DNA of 64,000 nt, from positions 1 to 64,000 of the forward strand of contig JAZGUH010000776.1 of assembly GCA_037893225.1 (NCBI GenBank), given 5' to 3'. Position 1 is the first letter of the stretch. Every line of letters starts with the position of its first letter. The DNA is from Hippasteria phrygiana (lineage: Eukaryota > Echinodermata > Asteroidea > Valvatida > Goniasteridae). The notes below the pieces were generated by a model. That model was given only the letters and a program-made list of their open reading frames with translations. It did no database searches and was not told where the DNA came from. This document shows positions 1 through 10,841 of the stretch, one piece after another. The translations under genes and the position numbers were made by a program.

Positions 1-16
1 TTCTGATTTGTCCAAC

Positions 17-492
17 ATGGCAAATTCAACAAGCGAGGAGCCGCAGCAGCTTAAGGTTAAAGCTCCGGTGGATCTCTCCGGCAAGTGGAAGCTCATCAAG
101 AACGAAAACTACGACGAGTTCCTTGCAGACCCTGGGCGTGGGCAAGATCGCCCGCGTGGCGCTAGCTCCCAATCTCCCACCATGGAAATTAAACCATGAC
201 GAGGACGACAACATGGGTGGTGACCATCACCACACCCGATAGCCGTCATTGAGGACCGTTACATCGTCGGTCAGGAGTTCACCTACACGGACTCTACTCG
301 GGACGGCTGAAATAAGCCACTTACATTGCCACCTGGGACTATGAGGGCAAGAAGCTGGAAATAGGAACCTATCACGACTGTAGAGAGTACGACGGATCAA
401 CTCCACCCGGGAACGGTGGGAGGGATTGCTGTGCAGACCCCAGCTGAGTTGGCACGGTGGTTGCTAAGCGATACTTTGTACGAACTGTTTAA
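17..492 (+). pseudogene. FABP/CRABP-like lipid-binding protein, intronless pseudogene
   Basis: The first ATG (17-19) sits in a good context (ccaacATGg) and opens a frame with LSGKWKLIKNENYDEFL, the N-terminal signature of the intracellular fatty-acid/retinoid-binding protein family (cytosolic beta-barrel lipid carriers of about 132 residues). The frame is lost just after this motif, recovers as LGVGKIARVAL in another frame, shifts again near 212 and 250, and meets stop codons near 308 and 445. A family-like C-terminus (VVAKRYFVRT) ends at a TAA at 490-492. Family genes normally carry an intron close to the LGVG position, but here the sequence runs straight through it. That suggests a retrocopy, although I see no poly-A tail or target duplication. 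Residues before LSGKW form an unusual N-terminal extension of about 20 residues. Family assignment is fairly sure; processed origin is inference. Confidence 0.72.
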
Positions 493-1012
493 ACTTCACA
501 GGAAGGACACAGCATCGTGGGAGCAATACTACATTACGTTGCGGCGTATCAGCTGTGAAGAAAGGGACAACAACTTGCTTTTTCTGGTTTTTTTTACCTT
601 TGCTTCGTCGCAGCTTGAAGGTATCGTCATGACAACTAGTTTATCTCACCAAGTGGCTCCATGACTCAGTTATTGAAGGCCGGAAAGAAGCAGTGAGGCC
701 CGGTGTACTGAACATGACTGTATGACTATAGATCTTCTGAACTGTCTTCTTTATGCATGTATGGACACATAGTATTGCCATAGATGGGACAATACACTTG
801 CCTCTTTACGTTTATCAAAATGCTTATAGTTAAATGTTTGCGGTGATTATATACTAGGTTGCAATATTTTTCCTCACCAGGAAACAGACCTTTAAGATTG
901 TTAACGTGTAACTAGGTTGCACATTTATAACCAAGAAAAGAATATTAGCACGTTTGAATGACATTGAGGACGGGATCTGATGTGGTGGGCAATATCAGCC
1001 AAGGACAGTGGT
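493..1012. other. No gene recognised
   Basis: The small open frame at 416-664 overlaps the end of the pseudogene in another frame and matches nothing I know. The rest is AT-rich spacer. Confidence 0.5.
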
Positions 1013-1070
1013 GTATCCAGTGGTGGGTGGGGGGGGGGGGGGGGGGCAGGAGGGGCAGGGGGATTTTTTT
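1013..1070. repeat. Poly-G tract at a hAT-like element end
   Basis: A CAGTGGTGTATCCAG word, similar to the CAGGGGCGGATCTAG terminus at 3385, is followed by a near-continuous G run of about 20 bases (1027-1046) and further G-rich sequence. The opposite end was not found. Confidence 0.4.
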
Positions 1071-1080
1071 CCCTGGCGGC

Positions 1081-3077
1081 ATTTGACGCGTCATAAAATA
1101 CAAAAAATGAACTAGTGTTGTAATACGTCAGACGTTTGTTTCCAAAGCTCCCCTGGGCACAAAAAGCTGATACGCTGTCTGGCTACAAGAGCCAACTAAG
1201 CAACCAACTACCAACTCGTTCATTTTAACTTAGTCTGGTTCCCCGACCTGAAGATTCCCTGACGTCTAAATCTAGGTCAGGTAGCACGCGGTTTTAAATA
1301 GATCATGACGTCAGTGGCACATTCAAATGTAATATTCTTGCAAATAGAGTGTGTATTGATTTTTCAGTTTTTATATATAATAAGGAATTCAAATTCCCAG
1401 GATCTGTAACGGGCCTGACAGACATTTTTGTTGTTGCGACATCAACGTTAACAGCCGAATGCTACCGAAAAAGACAAGTTTCGGAAACTTCGGACATTTT
1501 CGGAAAAAGTCAGAATTTTTGACAGGTTTTCAGTCACTTGACATTGGCGGCTAAAGAATCTAATAATTACATCAGAAAATAGTCAGATATTTTGGTCTGG
1601 GACACAGACTAATATTAACTGTCATTATTCGTCAGTTACTTTCCTACTGTATATGGGAGGTTACTTTGCTTTTGCATGCCTGTCTTGCTTTTATTGCAAG
1701 TATATAAATCGATTTTCAATCGATTTAAAAACATATTTTTACTTAAACGTGTAAATCTGCTTTCATATTTGAATTGCACTTTCACCGTTTATGATGAAAG
1801 GCCAATAAATATGGAAATTTGCATCTACTTTATTTCAGTCAATCTTTGCAATAACTGCCTAGAATTGCGATAAAAGAACCTGAACATTTAAAGTAACAGT
1901 AACATGGAAGTAATGTTGTTCGATTTATGTAATCATGTCATTAAAATCCTGTTACATAGTTCCTTTAACATTTTGCGGAGAATCACACTTTCTACCAGGG
2001 AGCATAATTCACATTTCTTGCACGAAGTACATTGGGACAGCTACAAGCTGCATTATTTAAAATCATTATTCTTAAATTGTCTCTTTTATATAGCATGTTT
2101 TGAAGAATCATTTTTAATATAGGTTTTCCCGGACGATTTCGGAAAATGTGCACATTAATTTGTAAAGGATTCATTCTTTTTCGTGAGAAATAGAATGAAC
2201 GTTCACAATCCCGTTTTCTATTTAGCAGTTGATAATTCTATTTCCATATAGGTGCATTCAGACGTACAAAATCAGCGTGCGATTTCCCGAATGTGCACTG
2301 AATTAGTATATTGATAATTCATTTTAGCACGAATTCGAATGCACATCCGCAATCCTGTTTTCCTTTTAATTTATCATCAATCTATTTCGCTAAATGTGCA
2401 GCCGATTTCCCGCGCAGTGTTTCTTTAATGCATGCCTGGTCAAGCATTGGAATTCTCTGACATTATCTCCCTCGATGTCTTGGTAGACAGGTCATTGACG
2501 GATAGACAATCGAACTGATAAAATGAGAGAGAACTTTAAGAAATACAGAAAGACATGAAAATACAATTAAGACAAAGAACCAACAATAAACAAGAACACA
2601 CACATCAATGATCAATAAGGCCTACAATACATTGATTAGTTAATGAATCAATCAAAGTCATGAATTGTATAGGCCTATATACTTTATTTAAATTGAATGC
2701 AGAATTTGCGAATTTAAATTATAACAAATGAAAAAGAATATTCAATTCAGGCCGTGTCACAATGACAAATCGATTTGCTGCAAAATAGATTGTACATGCT
2801 TAATAATCGGCCACGCATACGTCAAACCGAATAGCTAATCACGTATTTGTAATCGTTTAAATGAAACGTTGTGCACATTCATTTATTTGAATGAGACAAA
2901 ATGAAATCGAATGCTAGTTTTTGATAAAATAAAACGCAAAAATACGTCGTTCTAAAAAATCAGCTCGAAATTGAATTCAAGTTTTACAAATTCAAATGCA
3001 CATTTTGAACAGCGGCGATAACTTTTTGTTATGGTTGGACGAAGGAAAAAGCACAAAACCAACAACAATATTGTTTT
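1081..3077. other. AT-rich spacer with a diverged direct duplication, no gene
   Basis: Short open frames here (1676-1873, 1904-2122, 1992-2174) have no recognisable motif. Segments at about 2120-2250 and 2270-2400 resemble each other (tttcccg, atgtgcac, a cattc block, then a ccgttttc/ctgttttcc block), suggesting an old direct duplication of roughly 130-150 bp. Confidence 0.35.
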
Positions 3078-3291
3078 GTACTCGGTGTCTTTTGTGTATC
3101 CTGGGAAAATGTTGAAAATATGTGCTGATATTTGTGTATTTCGTTGCTTATACTGGTGCATGTAAAAGCCAATGACCCATAAAACGTACATGACAAGGGG
3201 AATTATTTGGAGGGGGGGTACACTGCCATCCCCTCCCCGAAAAAAAATACATGGGGAAGTGTCCCCCGTCCCCCCGGGATCGCCGCCCATG
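3078..3291 (+). repeat. Dispersed repeat, copy 1 (partner at 15164-15376)
   Basis: This starts at gtactcggtgtct and ends at gccgcccatg. It shares a long run of words with 15164-15376 in the same orientation, including ctggtgcatgtaaaagcc, aatgacccataaa and a G-tract/cccctcccc/C-tract block. It is a non-coding interspersed repeat; its class is unknown. Confidence 0.7.
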
Positions 3292-3384
3292 GTAAGAAAA
3301 TTGTAGCCTATCAAGGCCAACAAAATACCAATCTTGTATTAAAAGTGAAAATGTTTTTAGCACGATGGGCATGGTTTATAGAAA

Positions 3385-3683
3385 CAGGGGCGGATCTAGA
3401 GGGGGTTGTTGGGGTTGCAACCCCGGGGCTGCTGAGCAAAGTTGTGATAAGCAATTTTTCAACCCAATAAGGGAAAGTTCTTCTCTAAAAACCAGAAATT
3501 ATGCAGATTCAAACGGTGCCCGAGGTGCCCGAGGTGCCTCATTGCAGGAGAAAGCCCCAGATTTCAAAAAATTTCGGGAGCATGCCCCTGGACCCTCTAG
3601 TGGGAACATGCCTTGGGCACGTTCCACGTTTGGTGGGTGAATGGTACAACCCCTCCCTAAATGAAAGGCTAGATCCTCCCCTG
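3385..3683. mobile_element. hAT-like miniature inverted-repeat element
   Basis: The ends CAGGGGCGGATCTAG (3385-3399) and CTAGATCCTCCCCTG (3669-3683) are inverted copies with one mismatch. Element length is 299 bp and there is no transposase. The flanking 8-mers do not match, so the hAT assignment rests only on the style of the termini. Open frames inside are probably chance. Confidence 0.5.
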
Positions 3684-3691
3684 AAAATCGC

Positions 3692-4450
3692 CATTATAAG
3701 ACTGTACATTTGTATAATTAGTAAATCGCCTCATATAGCAAGTGGTATTGTAGTGTCACGCTCGAAGTAAGTGTATCGTTTCTGTGAGGTGTGCAAGAAT
3801 AACGAAATCATATTCAGACTATAAGTTTCTCTAAGTAGACATCATTATGGAATTTGCATGAGCATATAGGGGCCTACTGATAACGATGTGGCACGCAGAA
3901 TTTCCCCATCCTATGCATGCACGTTAAACAAGGCTCCAACAAATTGTGTTGCCCTCGGACCGACCAACCGCAAAAATCGACAGATTCGGGGTAGTTTTTT
4001 TCTTTTTTGAAAGAAAAAATCAATAAAAACATGACTCAGCCTCTCTGTCTCAAAAAGTGTTTGTATTTGATGAACCTTCTTTGCTTTATGCGTATGTAAA
4101 TTAAACCAAGAGGGTTCGTTTAGGCCTAAACACGCCCGGGTGAGCGTGAAGATGACTTCGAACCGTCGTGCTCGTCAAAGCTCCATTCGGGCTGAAGAGT
4201 AGCCAGCCAAAAACCGTAAACTTTGGGTCTGGGGAGGTCTAGCAAGAAAAAAAAAACAAGAACAGTGTAGGCCTATGTGAAAATGCTATGTACATACATG
4301 TTCGTACAATCTCTGTTAGGCATGTATAAATCGAATGGCAAAAACTTCTCTCGATGTTTACAACAACTGAGCAAGAAAAGCAACCAACTTGCTTCTTCTG
4401 GCATGGCTTAACCTCGTCAACAGGGCTTACTTTATTTTCAACCTAGCTCG
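3692..4450. other. No gene recognised
   Basis: Ordinary AT-rich sequence with several aggcct words. No domain, repeat or RNA gene was recognised. Confidence 0.4.
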
Positions 4451-4451
4451 T

Positions 4452-4850
4452 TTCAAATCAAATCAATCAAAAAAGACATTTATAAAGCGCCAAAATCAAA
4501 AGTTTGCTCTAAGGCGCTGATGAGGCACAAAATGAAGAATCATTATTGATGATACGCCTCCTGAAACAGATGAGCTTTCAGGAGTGTCTTGAATGTATGC
4601 AATGAAGTGGTGTTTCTGATGTATCCTGGAAGTTTATTCCAGATTCTGGGGCCGTATACAGAGAATGATCTATCAGCAAAAGAAACACAATGGGTTCTGG
4701 GCTCAACAAAGTGTAGTGAACAGGAGGTTGATGATCGAAGTTGTCTCCGTTGTGAACTAATTTGGAGCATGTCCGTAATGTAAGCAGGGGCTTGTTTCCA
4801 GTAAGCTTTAAACATGAGAATGATGACCTTGTAGTTGATTTCCAATAGTA
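4452..4850 (-). mobile_element. 5'-truncated LINE 3' end with C-terminal ORF2 fragment
   Basis: On the minus strand an open frame (4845-4543) encodes a segment containing YGPRIWNKLPGYIR followed by LHTFKTLLKAHLF. This WN-LP ... FK..LK.HLF arrangement is the usual extreme C-terminus of reverse transcriptases of metazoan CR1/L2-like non-LTR retrotransposons. A short 3' region follows with ggcgctttataaatg and a tail of gatt/gattt units near 4452-4475, as in LINE 3' ends. Only about 100 codons remain, with no RT or endonuclease domain. Truncation at the 5' side (near 4850) is typical of incomplete reverse transcription. The LINE clade is uncertain. Confidence 0.72.
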
Positions 4851-5079
4851 TCAGTATTTTTTGGGGGCCTAATTATAATGTCTGTCCCCTAACATTCTGC
4901 CCTTTTTTTCGTAAATGAAAGAAATGTTAATGTTGACTTCAATTCTACAAATTCCCCCTCCCAAAATTTGGAAGAATTCCATTTCGAAAACGTCCGAAAA
5001 TAACCTTATAAAATAGATTCCTCACCACAAGTGTGTAAACACCTTCAATTGTGGACCTCCTATTGCAAGGACTCTCATT

Positions 5080-5413
5080 GGGGGAGGGGGGGGGGGGGGG
5101 GTTAACCCCCAAAACCCCCCGTAGATCCGCCACTGACTTGTACGAACACCCACACAGGAGGGGGGGGGGGGTGTCAGACCGAAGCCATTCAATTCCCGAG
5201 TTTAGAAGTTTCTTTCTTCTCTCTTTCTTCACTGATCTCCCGTGTACGCCAGTGGGGGAGTCGCTAGACGATTTTTTTTAATGGGAAGAGGGGGGGGGGG
5301 GGGGGGGGGTGATCACAGTTTTGCAGACAGGGTGTGAGAATAAAGAATGGTGTCCCAAAAACATTTTCCTTCCGTAAAATAATTTGAAATGGGGGGGGGG
5401 GGGGGGGGGGGGG
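5080..5413. repeat. Cluster of four poly-G tracts, including a hAT-like end
   Basis: Long G runs occur at about 5085-5101, 5160-5170, 5291-5309 and 5391-5413. The first adjoins GTAGATCCGCCACTG (to about 5136), the inverse of the hAT-like terminus seen at 3385. Glycine- and proline-rich open frames over these tracts are composition artefacts. Confidence 0.55.
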
Positions 5414-6089
5414 CGGAGTGTCATAACGCTGAGGGCACCATGATATTTGTGCCATATTTTGAATTCTTACGTACTGTCATACACCGTGCACTTTGCCGAC
5501 GGAGGTGCGATTTTACAGACAGCGACACAAATTTGCCGACGGATGCCAGTAAAAAATACAACAGTTACAAAACCCAAGTTTGGAAGTCCCATCACAAAGA
5601 AAACTACCGCAGTGACATTTATTGGGAGGAACGATGCAGTAGGAATTTTCTGACACGTAGGCCAGCTTTCTTTCCGTGTTACTATGACTTTCCACCTCAT
5701 TTAATATAGCAATAACAATTTGGTTTTAATGCCAATAAAAATAGCATATTCATGAGCATGAAGCATGATGTCATCCCATGCCGAACAGAAGTGTCTCTAT
5801 GGATTTTTGTACAAATGATGTCACTTTTTTACATCTTCTTGAAGCAGGTTCTATTTTTACTTGATTTTTATGTTAAACAGCTTGATTAAACAACCTGTGC
5901 GGCCAATATTTCTTCATTTTGTTTTGAAGGATTGGGGTTTGTACTGTTCACAACGAAGCCTCGTATTATACCTGACAAAATAAGCGTCCTCGTGCTTAAA
6001 CAGATAAAAGGTTTTTCTGAGAATTGAAAAAAAAATCTTCTTTTACTTCTAATGAAAGCAGTTGTTTAGATCATATTGTATTCCTAAAA
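5414..6089. other. No gene recognised
   Basis: Frames are open on both strands around 5447-5709, but none shows a domain. Simultaneous openness on both strands suggests chance. Confidence 0.4.
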
Positions 6090-6091
6090 TA

Positions 6092-6243
6092 CACTCTAAA
6101 AACGGATTGGTGGAAAACAACCAATATATTGGTATGATTGGTAGATATGTGTCTAGCCAATCCAATTGGTTGGACACATATCAACCAATATTTGTTGTTT
6201 TAACCAGTATATTGGTTATTTCAACCAATCCGTTTTTAGAGTG
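6092..6243. mobile_element. 152-bp miniature transposon (MITE), TA target duplication
   Basis: Perfect 20-bp terminal inverted repeats CACTCTAAAAACGGATTGGT (6092-6111) and ACCAATCCGTTTTTAGAGTG (6224-6243) are flanked by TA on each side (6090-6091 and 6244-6245). The interior is also self-complementary (gatatgtgtc / gacacatatc and several ccaatatattgg words), so one strand can fold into a nearly continuous hairpin. There is no coding capacity. TA duplication fits Tc1/mariner-type mobilisation. Confidence 0.85.
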
Positions 6244-6245
6244 TA

Positions 6246-7264
6246 GTAATATACGTAAAAACAAATTGAACGTAATTGCATGTTTCCTTTAAAATACCGT
6301 ACGGTATGTCCCATCTTTCCCCATTCCCCTTGTTGACAAATCTTGGGTTCCAAGGTACAATATCAAAAGTGTTGTAACAAAAATGTATACGTTTATAGTA
6401 CCTCGTTTTTGCACTTAAAAAGGTTTGTCAAAATCGCAAAAGATCAATTAAATATTTATTGATTACAACTATAAAGGATGTATTCCATCATTTCTGTGAA
6501 TTTTGACATCCTAAATCGGTGACCCTTTAAAAAAGCATCAAAGTCCAGAATAATTTGTTTAACAATACCGTGTAGCAGCACAACAAATTCATGGTTTATC
6601 ACCATTTCATTGATCTATGATAAGCCATAACCTATTTAAGCTCAGGTTCAAGCCATGAAAATGGAGTTTGCTCTCTGCATGTCACACACATGAACTTTCC
6701 AGAAATATCTATATGGTCATGATTACTTAATTGTGATTACTTTATTTGTGTACCGGTACTTAGCATAGCCGTGAAATTGGCCCCAATATATGCTTACCAG
6801 GCAGTATTTTCCAAGATGCCCGCAAAAAAAATCTTTAAAAATTCGTATCAAGATGAGTGTACATGCACCTAGATATTGATTTTTTTTCAAAATCATTTAG
6901 AGACCAACGAATGAGTAATTTATAATTTAAACTTTGCAGATTTTTGTCGGTGACAGGAACGTAGTTGTCCGTGTGGATTTTTATGAGCAAAGGTCATTAA
7001 ATTAACCATGACTCCACAGGATTTGAACGAAACTCGGGTATTGAAAAATTCATTTTCTCATAAAACTGTTCCGTCGTCCGTAGACCGCAAAAGTTATGTG
7101 CCACCCTCTGTCTTTCTTGGAAACTTCATTCCTGTAGGCCTACAGTTTTCCGTCTATATAATGGCTTAGAAAACAAAAACTTTCATTGCGTACAAATTAG
7201 TGAAGTTTGTGAACGAATTGCCTTTTCCGTGGTTTAAAACTCGGCTCTCCGCCTGTGCCCACCA
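6246..7264. other. No gene recognised
   Basis: AT-rich spacer with no long open frame and no repeat structure that I can see. Confidence 0.4.
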
Positions 7265-7266
7265 TA

Positions 7267-7511
7267 GGGACCATTAGATTTGATACGCGTATACAGGATA
7301 CGTATGCGGCTCGGAAAAAATCGCTCATTAAATCACCTTTTTGTGTGATAATTTCATCAGTTTTACATTATACATTTCAACATTTTTATATGAGATGTAA
7401 ATTGTCGATAGTGTACCAGATGAAATAACAACGCCAAATGGTGATTTCATAGGCGATTTTTTCGAGCCGCATACGTATCCCGTACGCGCATCAAATCTTA
7501 AAAATGGTCCC
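7267..7511. mobile_element. 245-bp MITE with ~75-bp terminal inverted repeats, TA duplication
   Basis: The left arm from GGGACCATT (7267) and the right arm ending AATGGTCCC (7511) are inverted copies for about 75 bp, sharing ggatacgtatgcggctcg and aaaaaatcgc. TA flanks both ends (7265-7266, 7512-7513). The arms differ by small substitutions and a short insertion near the right tip. Non-coding. Confidence 0.82.
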
Positions 7512-7544
7512 TATTAATACTGTACCTAGATGTAGAACGAAATG

Positions 7545-7745
7545 CTATGCCAATAGCTTTTTGCCTCGTTGTGTATCTGTATGGAATTCTTTGCCTGGTG
7601 CATGTAGAGGCATCTTATGATCTTTCCTGCTTCAAGAGTAATATTAATTCCTACCTCTTGCATCTTAGATTTTTTCCCTTTGTAGCTCTTATACCTCGAG
7701 TGGCTCTTAGCCTTATTTGGGGCGAACTTACATAAAAAAAAAACG
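7545..7745 (+). pseudogene. LINE ORF2 C-terminal remnant with A-tail
   Basis: One frame reads NSFLPRCVSVWNSLPGAC. After a one-base shift near 7613 another frame continues SYDLSCFKSNINSYLL. WNSLP followed by S.FK..I..YL is a common C-terminal pattern of non-LTR retrotransposon reverse transcriptases. An A-run at 7733-7743 could be the element's tail. It begins 34 bp right of the MITE at 7267-7511. Broken and 5'-truncated. Confidence 0.55.
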
Positions 7746-8190
7746 TTTTCATGGATTAGAAAGAAACTAATTGGTCTAGAAAGAAACGAAAATAATGTTG
7801 ATTTCGTTCATGGCTTAGACATTTTGGTTTACAAAGAATACCGTATGTGACAGGACAGCACAAAATGAGAATAAAGTCGCACTGTGGCTTTCTGAGTTAC
7901 AAGCAGAAACAACAATTTTTCACTGAAAAGTCAATTTTGGGATTGTAACATTATTGTATGTTTGAAAAACTCTATAATTTCCTAAAGATTTTACACTTAA
8001 TCTCTTCAGGAATTTTTTTGGGGGGGCTGATTTCGTTTTTGAACTCTGGTTAAAGTGTGCACAGGTCACAAACTTTGAGCTTCATTTTCTCAAAATAAGT
8101 GGCCAAGACTGATAATTTTAAAAGGTTGTAGCGGGGGCTAAGAACGAGATACCACGACACACAATATATTAAATTAAAGCTTTTAACCAG
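7746..8190. other. No gene recognised
   Basis: Spacer with no recognised feature. Confidence 0.35.
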
Positions 8191-8478
8191 CAGGGCCCAA
8201 TTTCACAGTGCTGCTTAACGGTAAAGCAGAAAAGTTGTACTAACTATAGCAGGAAAAGTTGCTAAAAGGCATTAGCGTATTTCATGGCCAAGTCGTGCTA
8301 ATGCTTGCGCGTACATGGAGATTTATATTGTTGCGTCGCTAATTTAAGCAAATCCTGCTTCCGAAGTTAGCGGGCTCTTCGCTGTGCTTAGGGCCTACTG
8401 CTTACAGTCTCTATGAAATGGGCGAGGGTTCCGTTAGCAGAAAATTGTGTGTTAAGCAGCGCTATGAAGCCGGGAGTG
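8191..8478. mobile_element. Inverted-repeat element, about 288 bp
   Basis: The left end (8191-8219, with gggcccaatttcacagtgct and gcttaac) and the right end (8451-8478, containing gttaagcagcgctatgaag) are diverged inverted copies. The interior is rich in agcag/ttgct words. I found no clear target duplication, so the superfamily is open. Confidence 0.5.
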
Positions 8479-8649
8479 AACAAATTTCCTAAGTTTAATA
8501 CATACGCTTTGCGGTCGATGATGGACAACCGAAAAGTTTTGTTCGAATTGCTAAGGTGTCATTGTTCATCAGGACAAGCATTTTCATACGCTGCAAAGCC
8601 GTTTTTTCAAAATTTGTTCGGGAGGTATTTTCACGTGAGTGGAATAAGC

Positions 8650-9085
8650 CAGTTCGGTTTCTCAAAGGTCAAAGGTTACTCGGGATAAAATTGCTGACGC
8701 GAACGCCCATACTGATTGAAGCCAGTTAGGTATTTCAACTGCGCATGTGCACGATGACATTTTATCCCGAATGACCCGCGTGACCTAACGCGCGCGTGTG
8801 AACACAAAAGGTGGTCGCACAACGCACACGTGTTAAACTTAATCAGAATGGGCGTTCACGTAAAATGGCGTGACATTACGTCGGCAATAGAGTACCGAAG
8901 TGATGACGTCAATCAATGCAATGTTTGGAACCAGAATACATTCTAAACTGCATGTGTTTGGAACCATTGCCGCGGCAACCGACGTCAGACATCGGTACTC
9001 TATTTTATCCCGAATAACCTTTAACGGGCCATTCGAGATAATACGTCATGCACATGCGCAGTTGAAATACGTACCGAACTGGATT
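8650..9085. repeat. Nested inverted-repeat cluster
   Basis: At least three inverted pairs interlock here: ccagtt...tatttcaactgcgcatgtgc (8723-8775) with its inverse (9028-9082); gcgaacgcccatactgatt (near 8699-8717) with aatcagaatgggcgttcacg (near 8840-8860); and agagtaccgaagtgatgacg (near 8889-8908) with the inverse ending cggtactct (near 8982-9002). cgggataaaa words recur at 8682, 8760 and 9003. This may be one foldback element inserted in another. Non-coding. Confidence 0.65.
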
Positions 9086-9483
9086 GTTGCAAATTGTTGG
9101 GATAATTGGATTTATAACAAAAACAGTACCACCAGCTTACTCAAAATAGCATAATCTAGAAATCATAACGTAAACTTGAAGGTCAAAAAAAAAAATTGGC
9201 TGGACTAAAACTGAATATTTCATTATTTGAAAAGAAATTAATGAAGGCACTGGCGGTTCAAGCTCACATATTTGCGTCAGGAAAATAATTTGATAAGCAG
9301 GCGAGGTGGGTGGGGTGGGGGTGGACTTATATATATTACGATGTGGTGGTGCAATTTTAATAGCGCCTGACTTAACACTAGCACATATGGCTGTTGTGTA
9401 CACGAAACAGTTTTTGCCGTTTTCAAATCTTGCTACTCAAAGAAAACAAAAACAGAAACAAAAAGGGTTGGGTTTGGGTATTT

Positions 9484-9556
9484 TTTTTTTTTTTTGGGGG
9501 GGGGCTCATGCATGGCCCCCCCGTCCCCCCCCCTTTCCCCTGGATCCGCCCCAGTA
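9484..9556. repeat. T/G/C homopolymer block at a hAT-like end
   Basis: T- and G-runs are followed by C-runs and then ctggatccgcccca, an inverted form of the GGCGGATC-type terminus seen elsewhere in the window. The partner end was not identified. Confidence 0.4.
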
Positions 9557-9600
9557 GGTTCATACTGACCTATAAGTTACTTCCAAAGAACTGAAATACT

Positions 9601-9890
9601 TTTTTTATTTTATTTATTGTAATCTTTACCGAGGGTAGTCCATTTCAGTTTAGTAAACTGCTTTCCAAAGGAGCCCTCACATTGAAATTACATCAAAATA
9701 AAATTAGATTAAAAGATCACTAATACAAATAGACAAAAATAACATGCAAAATTGACACGAAACATACAAAAATATAAACAAATTAATAGGCAAAATTGTG
9801 AGACAGAATAGATAAAAATACCCAAATCAAATTAAAATGCTACAAGTGGCACAATAATAAACAAAAATAATAACAGCAAAATATAAAAAT
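9601..9890 (-). mobile_element. LINE 3' untranslated end
   Basis: Read on the minus strand the segment runs through gtgagggctcctttggaaag, agtttactaaactgaaatgg, ctaccctcggtaaag and then acaataaataaaataaa. That succession of words resembles 3' ends of CR1/L2-like LINEs. No coding part remains. Confidence 0.5.
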
Positions 9891-10442
9891 ATTGCACTTA
9901 TACGTAGATAAAATTCAGTTTGCATATAATTTAAAAAGAACAACATCATATGTTTCCAATACCCGCCCCAGCCCCTCATCGGGACACCCCCCGACCGCCA
10001 ATCAGCATGCAGCAATGAAAATGTTGTGTAGCTGCGCCATTTCGTTACGTAGCTTGAAAATTCCAGCTCTGGGCTTAAAGAGGAACTAAAACGGCAAATT
10101 TTTTGTTGACTTTTTGGACTTTTCCGACAGTTTAAATACTCTTTTAACTGATGGAGATTAGTTTGCAGACGAGAGAAATTTTTTTATAAAAAAAAAAAGG
10201 GTTGTTATTCTGAACCATTTATCCTGTTTCGCGAAAGCTCATTATGTATGTTAAATGTATGTACGTGACCCCGTGACGTACACGTGTAGAGTCGGTTGAT
10301 ACTACAGCCAAACACTATGCATGTACGTACGTGGAGTTGATGCTGCTGAAGAGTTTTTGTCGACCTAACTCCTCCGTTTTCCCGTCTATTTTGTCTAATT
10401 TTGATATTATTTGAGTATGAGCATGGATCTGAGATAATCATT

Positions 10443-10841
10443 ATGCCTCAATCGTGTGTAGTTGGGGGTTGCACGAGGAACAGCGACAAAAACCCTGACC
10501 CAACCTTACTGCGATTCCCAGTGCTGAATGGAGCTCAAAGGCGACAGTGGGTCCGCTTTGTAGACAATACAATATCTGATTTTGGGCTGTCGAAATGGTC
10601 GAAAATATGTGCAGAACATTTCGCCAAAGACTGTATAGATGATAGTGTTAGTATGAAAACTCAGCTGGGTTTGAAGGCACAATTCCGTTTGAAGGATGGA
10701 GCCATTCCAACTCTAAAAGCACCGAGCATTCCAATCGTGTCCCGGACTCACGCGCACCAGCGCGACGACGTTAACTGCGGTTGCCGTCTCGAGCAGCATA
10801 GCCAGAGAGCCCCGGTCGTCTCCCTGTCCACGCTCGCTTGA
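10443..10841 (+). CDS. THAP-domain protein, truncated Kolobok transposase N-terminus
   Basis: The ATG at 10443 opens 132 codons. Residues 1-90 form a THAP zinc finger, the C2CH DNA-binding module shared by THAP proteins and several DNA transposases. C5 and C10 (SCVVGGC), RFP near residue 31, QWVRFV near 39, then KICAEHF supply the C2-H pair, and LKDGAIPTL is the AVPTIF-type C-terminal box. After residue 95 no catalytic domain follows. The frame stops at a TGA inside the left edge of the inverted repeat at 10840-11094. If made, the product could bind transposon ends without cutting. An internal start is preferred over the upstream open stretch because the THAP fold begins immediately after this ATG. 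Confidence 0.8.
   Translation: MPQSCVVGGCTRNSDKNPDPTLLRFPVLNGAQRRQWVRFVDNTISDFGLSKWSKICAEHFAKDCIDDSVSMKTQLGLKAQFRLKDGAIPTLKAPSIPIVSRTHAHQRDDVNCGCRLEQHSQRAPVVSLSTLA

Noticed and set aside
1676..2122. Two small plus-strand frames rich in Leu/Phe/Cys
   Set aside because: AT-rich spacer gives such frames by chance. There is no signal peptide with a following domain and no neighbouring exon.
5389..5709. 106-codon plus frame and the opposing 77-codon minus frame
   Set aside because: The first starts in a poly-G tract (poly-Gly) and the two overlap on opposite strands with no recognisable domain.
8413..8688. 91-codon plus frame
   Set aside because: It spans the edge of an inverted-repeat element and the start of another repeat cluster. 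No motif is seen.
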